Positions 5,201-7,027 of a DNA stretch of 7,027 bases are shown in pieces. The stretch's first letter is position 1. Each line of letters opens with the position of its first letter. The notes under the pieces were generated by a model. The model made no database searches and had not been told where the DNA came from. It was given only the letters and a program-made list of their open reading frames with translations. The DNA comes from an uncultured cyanobacterium (GTDB lineage: Bacteria; Cyanobacteriota; Cyanobacteriia; Phormidesmidales; Phormidesmidaceae): positions 1 through 7,027 of the forward strand of contig CALHGI010000402.1 in the NCBI GenBank assembly GCA_938029995.1, written 5' to 3'. Both the position numbers and the translations under genes were made by a program.

Positions 5201-5649
5201 TGCGCGTTGTCATTCAACGGGTCACAGCCTCCCAAGTCGTTGTAGACGGAGAAGTGGTGGGCCGCATTGGTCGAGGACTCACCCTACTGGTGGGGTTTGC
5301 CGCCACCGATACAGACGTCGAACTCGCCTGGATGGCACAAAAGTGCCTAGGATTAAGGCTTTTTCCAGCAACTGACTCAGATCGGTTTGACCTGTCAGTT
5401 CAAGATATCCAAGGAGCCCTACTGGTCATTAGTCAGTTCACGCTCTATGGTGATTGCAACAAAGGACGACGCCCATCATTTCACCAGGCTGCCCCGCCAT
5501 CCCAAGCAATAGAGCTATATCAACGGTTTGTAGCTCAATTACAGGAAAGTAACCTACAGGTGGAAACAGGCCGATTTGGAGCCACCATGCAGGTCTCGAT
5601 TGAAAATGATGGCCCAGTCACCCTAGTGTTAGATCGAAATGCCGGGTAG
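5200..5649 (+). CDS. dtd: D-aminoacyl-tRNA deacylase
   Basis: This is a 149-residue protein, the normal length for the family. It frees tRNA from wrongly attached D-amino acids, and also from glycine on tRNA-Ala, acting in the cytoplasm as a homodimer. The two active-site signatures are intact: SQFT at 78-81 and GPVT at 138-141, whose cis Gly-Pro dipeptide inserts into the partner's active site and rejects L-amino acids. The N-terminus [17 protein letters not shown] is typical. The start is GTG at 5200-5202, whose first base is the last base of the cobW stop (TAGTG), with AAGGG at 5183-5187 as a somewhat distant Shine-Dalgarno. This arrangement suggests translational coupling to cobW. The assignment is firm. 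Confidence 0.96.
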   Translation: MRVVIQRVTASQVVVDGEVVGRIGRGLTLLVGFAATDTDVELAWMAQKCLGLRLFPATDSDRFDLSVQDIQGALLVISQFTLYGDCNKGRRPSFHQAAPPSQAIELYQRFVAQLQESNLQVETGRFGATMQVSIENDGPVTLVLDRNAG

Positions 5650-5697
5650 TCTAAATTTGAACCAAGGGCAACCTGGCCCATAAAGAACTGCAGATAT

Positions 5698-5760
5698 TCT
5701 CTAGTCACAAGAATGAGCCCACAAGCCATCTAGAGAGTGTGACACTTTATTTTCTTTTTA
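5698..5760 (+). terminator. Candidate terminator region after dtd
   Basis: TCTCTAG (5698-5704) pairs with CTAGAGA (5730-5736); alternatively GTCACA (5704-5709) pairs with TGTGAC (5738-5743). The second option is followed directly by a T-rich stretch (5746-5759) interrupted by a few other bases. The two stems cross, so they compete or form a pseudoknot. Loops are long (25-28 bases), so this is only a fair terminator for the cobW-dtd unit. Confidence 0.35.
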
Positions 5761-5896
5761 GGCGGCTGTGCAGGTTCCGGTTTCCCTTGATAAAGTAAAG
5801 AAACATTAAGAAAGCTAGCCAGTTTCTATTCAGCACAGCTTAATCCAGCAACTTTCATCGAAACGATCCAGGAATACGCCTATCCCAGGTCCACTT

Positions 5897-6670
5897 ATGC
5901 CACACGTTATTAACCAGATGACCTCGTTACGCAGACCTTCTAAGCAGGTTTTATTCTGTGATTTTGATGGCCCGATTGTGGACGTTTCAGAACGCTACTA
6001 TCGCACCTATAGGCTAGGCCTTTCAACACTGCAGGCTAGTTATAAAAAACACCACTCTGAAGCATTACCACTGCAAATCCTTTCAAAAAACCAGTTTTGG
6101 TGGATGAAACGCAACCGTGTCGCCGATACTGACATTGCGATTCGTTCTGGTGTCCCAACAGACTTAGTAGACGTCCTACTCCAACAGGTCCAGAGCATCG
6201 TCAATCATCCCCACTTACTACAATGGGATACCCTGCAGCCCGGAGCTGACACCGCAATCCATCAGCTCAAACGCATGGGTATACGCTTAGTATTAGTCAC
6301 CCTCCGCCACCCACGGCAGGTACAAGCCTTCCTACAAGCCAACGATCTCAGTCAATATATTGATGAAATCTTCGGTGCAACGGATATCAATGCAGCCCAT
6401 CTCAACCGCACTGAGCAAAAAGTATCCCTTTTAAAGCGCGCTATTGAAGAACAGAAAGTTCAGGGATATCAAACCTTTCCCACTTGCATGATCGGCGATA
6501 CTGAAGCCGACATCATTGCAGGACAGCAGGCAAAAATTACCACCGTAGCGCTTACTAACGGCATTCGTAGTAACGAATATCTGAAACGCTATCAGCCAAC
6601 GACTATCGAGTCGACCCTGCTGAAAGCAGTCCAAAGCCAAAACATAATCCAAGTTCTACAGACAGCTTAG
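5897..6670 (+). CDS. HAD-superfamily hydrolase (putative phosphatase)
   Basis: This is a 257-residue cytoplasmic protein with all four HAD motifs. Motif I is DFDGPIVD (22-29), with Asp22 as nucleophile and Asp24 as acid/base; motif II is Thr135 in LVTLR; motif III is probably Lys175; motif IV is GDTEAD (200-205), with Asp201 and Asp205 binding magnesium. A helical cap of type 1 fits between motifs I and II (about 30-110). The layout resembles phosphoglycolate phosphatase-like enzymes, but the usual Thr after DxDG is Pro here, and substrate cannot be inferred. ATG 5897 gives a sensible start about 17 residues before the first strand; its Shine-Dalgarno is weak, and Met8 is an alternative start. 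It lies 247 bp after dtd, so it probably has its own promoter, which I could not locate. It is convergent with mreD. Confidence 0.85.
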   Translation: MPHVINQMTSLRRPSKQVLFCDFDGPIVDVSERYYRTYRLGLSTLQASYKKHHSEALPLQILSKNQFWWMKRNRVADTDIAIRSGVPTDLVDVLLQQVQSIVNHPHLLQWDTLQPGADTAIHQLKRMGIRLVLVTLRHPRQVQAFLQANDLSQYIDEIFGATDINAAHLNRTEQKVSLLKRAIEEQKVQGYQTFPTCMIGDTEADIIAGQQAKITTVALTNGIRSNEYLKRYQPTTIESTLLKAVQSQNIIQVLQTA

Positions 6671-6688
6671 GAAACCCTTCAAAACAAC

Positions 6689-6710
6689 TGAGCCTTAATC
6701 CCATGGCTCA
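6689..6710 (-). terminator. Weak terminator candidate between the HAD gene and mreD
   Basis: TGAGCC (6689-6694) and GGCTCA (6705-6710) form a perfect 6-bp stem with a 10-base loop. On the minus strand it is followed by GTTGTTTTG, a modest T-rich tail that suits termination of mreD. On the plus strand no T-run follows. It lies in the 75-bp convergent spacer. Confidence 0.45.
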
Positions 6711-6745
6711 ACATCATGTATCAGTAGTGTGATGCCTACGGCTGA

Positions 6746-7027
6746 CTAGCCTTTCCACCAGCGATGCAGGGGATAATATAAGGCCGGCGTCCACAAACTA
6801 CTCAAGATGGCCGAGCTCAGGGCAACCCGCTGATGAGTCCGCCAAATTTGCCAAAGATTCAAGTAGGGCGAATTGGGCCACAGCAAATGACGAAAGCTCA
6901 TTTGCAACGCGATGACCGTGGCACTAATCACCGCCATGCCAAAAACAATGAATGCCACCAACACTACATTTTCCTGGATAATCCGCTGACGCTGTAGACG
7001 CGCCGTTAGCATGCCGACCACCATGAG
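6746..7027 (-). CDS. mreD: Rod shape-determining protein MreD, C-terminal part (cut by window edge)
   Basis: The minus-strand frame is open from the window edge (7027) to the TAG at 6748-6746, so at least 93 codons of the 3' part are present. The protein is hydrophobic, with membrane segments at about ENVVLVAFIVFGMAVISATV and again near the C-terminus (VALSSAILSSLW). The ending PALYYPLHRWW and the stretch GMLTARLQRQRIIQE resemble the C-terminus of cyanobacterial MreD. MreD is an inner-membrane partner of MreB and MreC in side-wall peptidoglycan synthesis. By the usual order mreB-mreC-mreD, the other two would lie beyond the right edge, which cannot be seen. A Met at 7024 is not necessarily the start. 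The family call rests on recalled similarity. Confidence 0.75.
   Translation of the reverse strand, partial: LMVVGMLTARLQRQRIIQENVVLVAFIVFGMAVISATVIALQMSFRHLLWPNSPYLNLWQIWRTHQRVALSSAILSSLWTPALYYPLHRWWKG

Noticed and set aside
5535..5729. Minus-strand 64-codon frame over the dtd 3' end
   Set aside because: It is antisense to the well-supported dtd gene, with no ribosome binding site or family features.
5787..5815. Promoter for the HAD gene at TTGATA
   Set aside because: No -10-like hexamer lies 16-18 bases downstream; CATTAA is too close at 11 bases.

Overview
This window looks like an ordinary stretch of cyanobacterial chromosome. The evidence is two exact HIP1 octamers (GCGATCGC at 178-185 and 3403-3410), a DUF4278 protein, a Ycf37-like tetratricopeptide protein linked to photosystem I, and an MreD C-terminus whose wording recalls cyanobacterial homologues. 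Base composition looks even, and I see no insertion sequence, integrase, phage gene, tRNA, rRNA or CRISPR array.

Layout. Positions 1-1249 hold the 3' part of a periplasmic amino-acid-type binding protein and then a membrane-anchored TPR protein (Ycf37-like), both on the plus strand. A two-domain 6-pyruvoyl/6-carboxytetrahydropterin synthase lies on the minus strand (1359-2246), converging on the TPR gene. A 476-bp divergent spacer (2247-2722) separates it from a DUF4278 gene, which ends at a 20-bp perfect terminator hairpin. A small TerB-like protein follows. Next comes an apparent two-gene operon: a COG0523/CobW GTPase with a duplicated His/Cys metal-binding insert, overlapping by one base with D-aminoacyl-tRNA deacylase (dtd). 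A HAD-family hydrolase follows, and the window closes with the 3' part of mreD on the minus strand.

The genes do not form one pathway. They are mostly housekeeping functions: transport, photosynthesis assembly, pterin or deazapurine synthesis, metal handling, tRNA proofreading and cell shape. The only tight coupling is cobW-dtd.

I found no convincing new multi-gene system. The points most worth a second look are the near-perfect 66-bp coding duplication in the CobW metal-binding insert, the loss of the catalytic-dyad histidine in domain 1 of the tandem pterin synthase, and several unassigned inverted repeats: two dyads in front of cobW, nested helices after the TerB-like gene, and a 13-bp stem with a tandem repeat in its loop between the TPR and pterin synthase genes.
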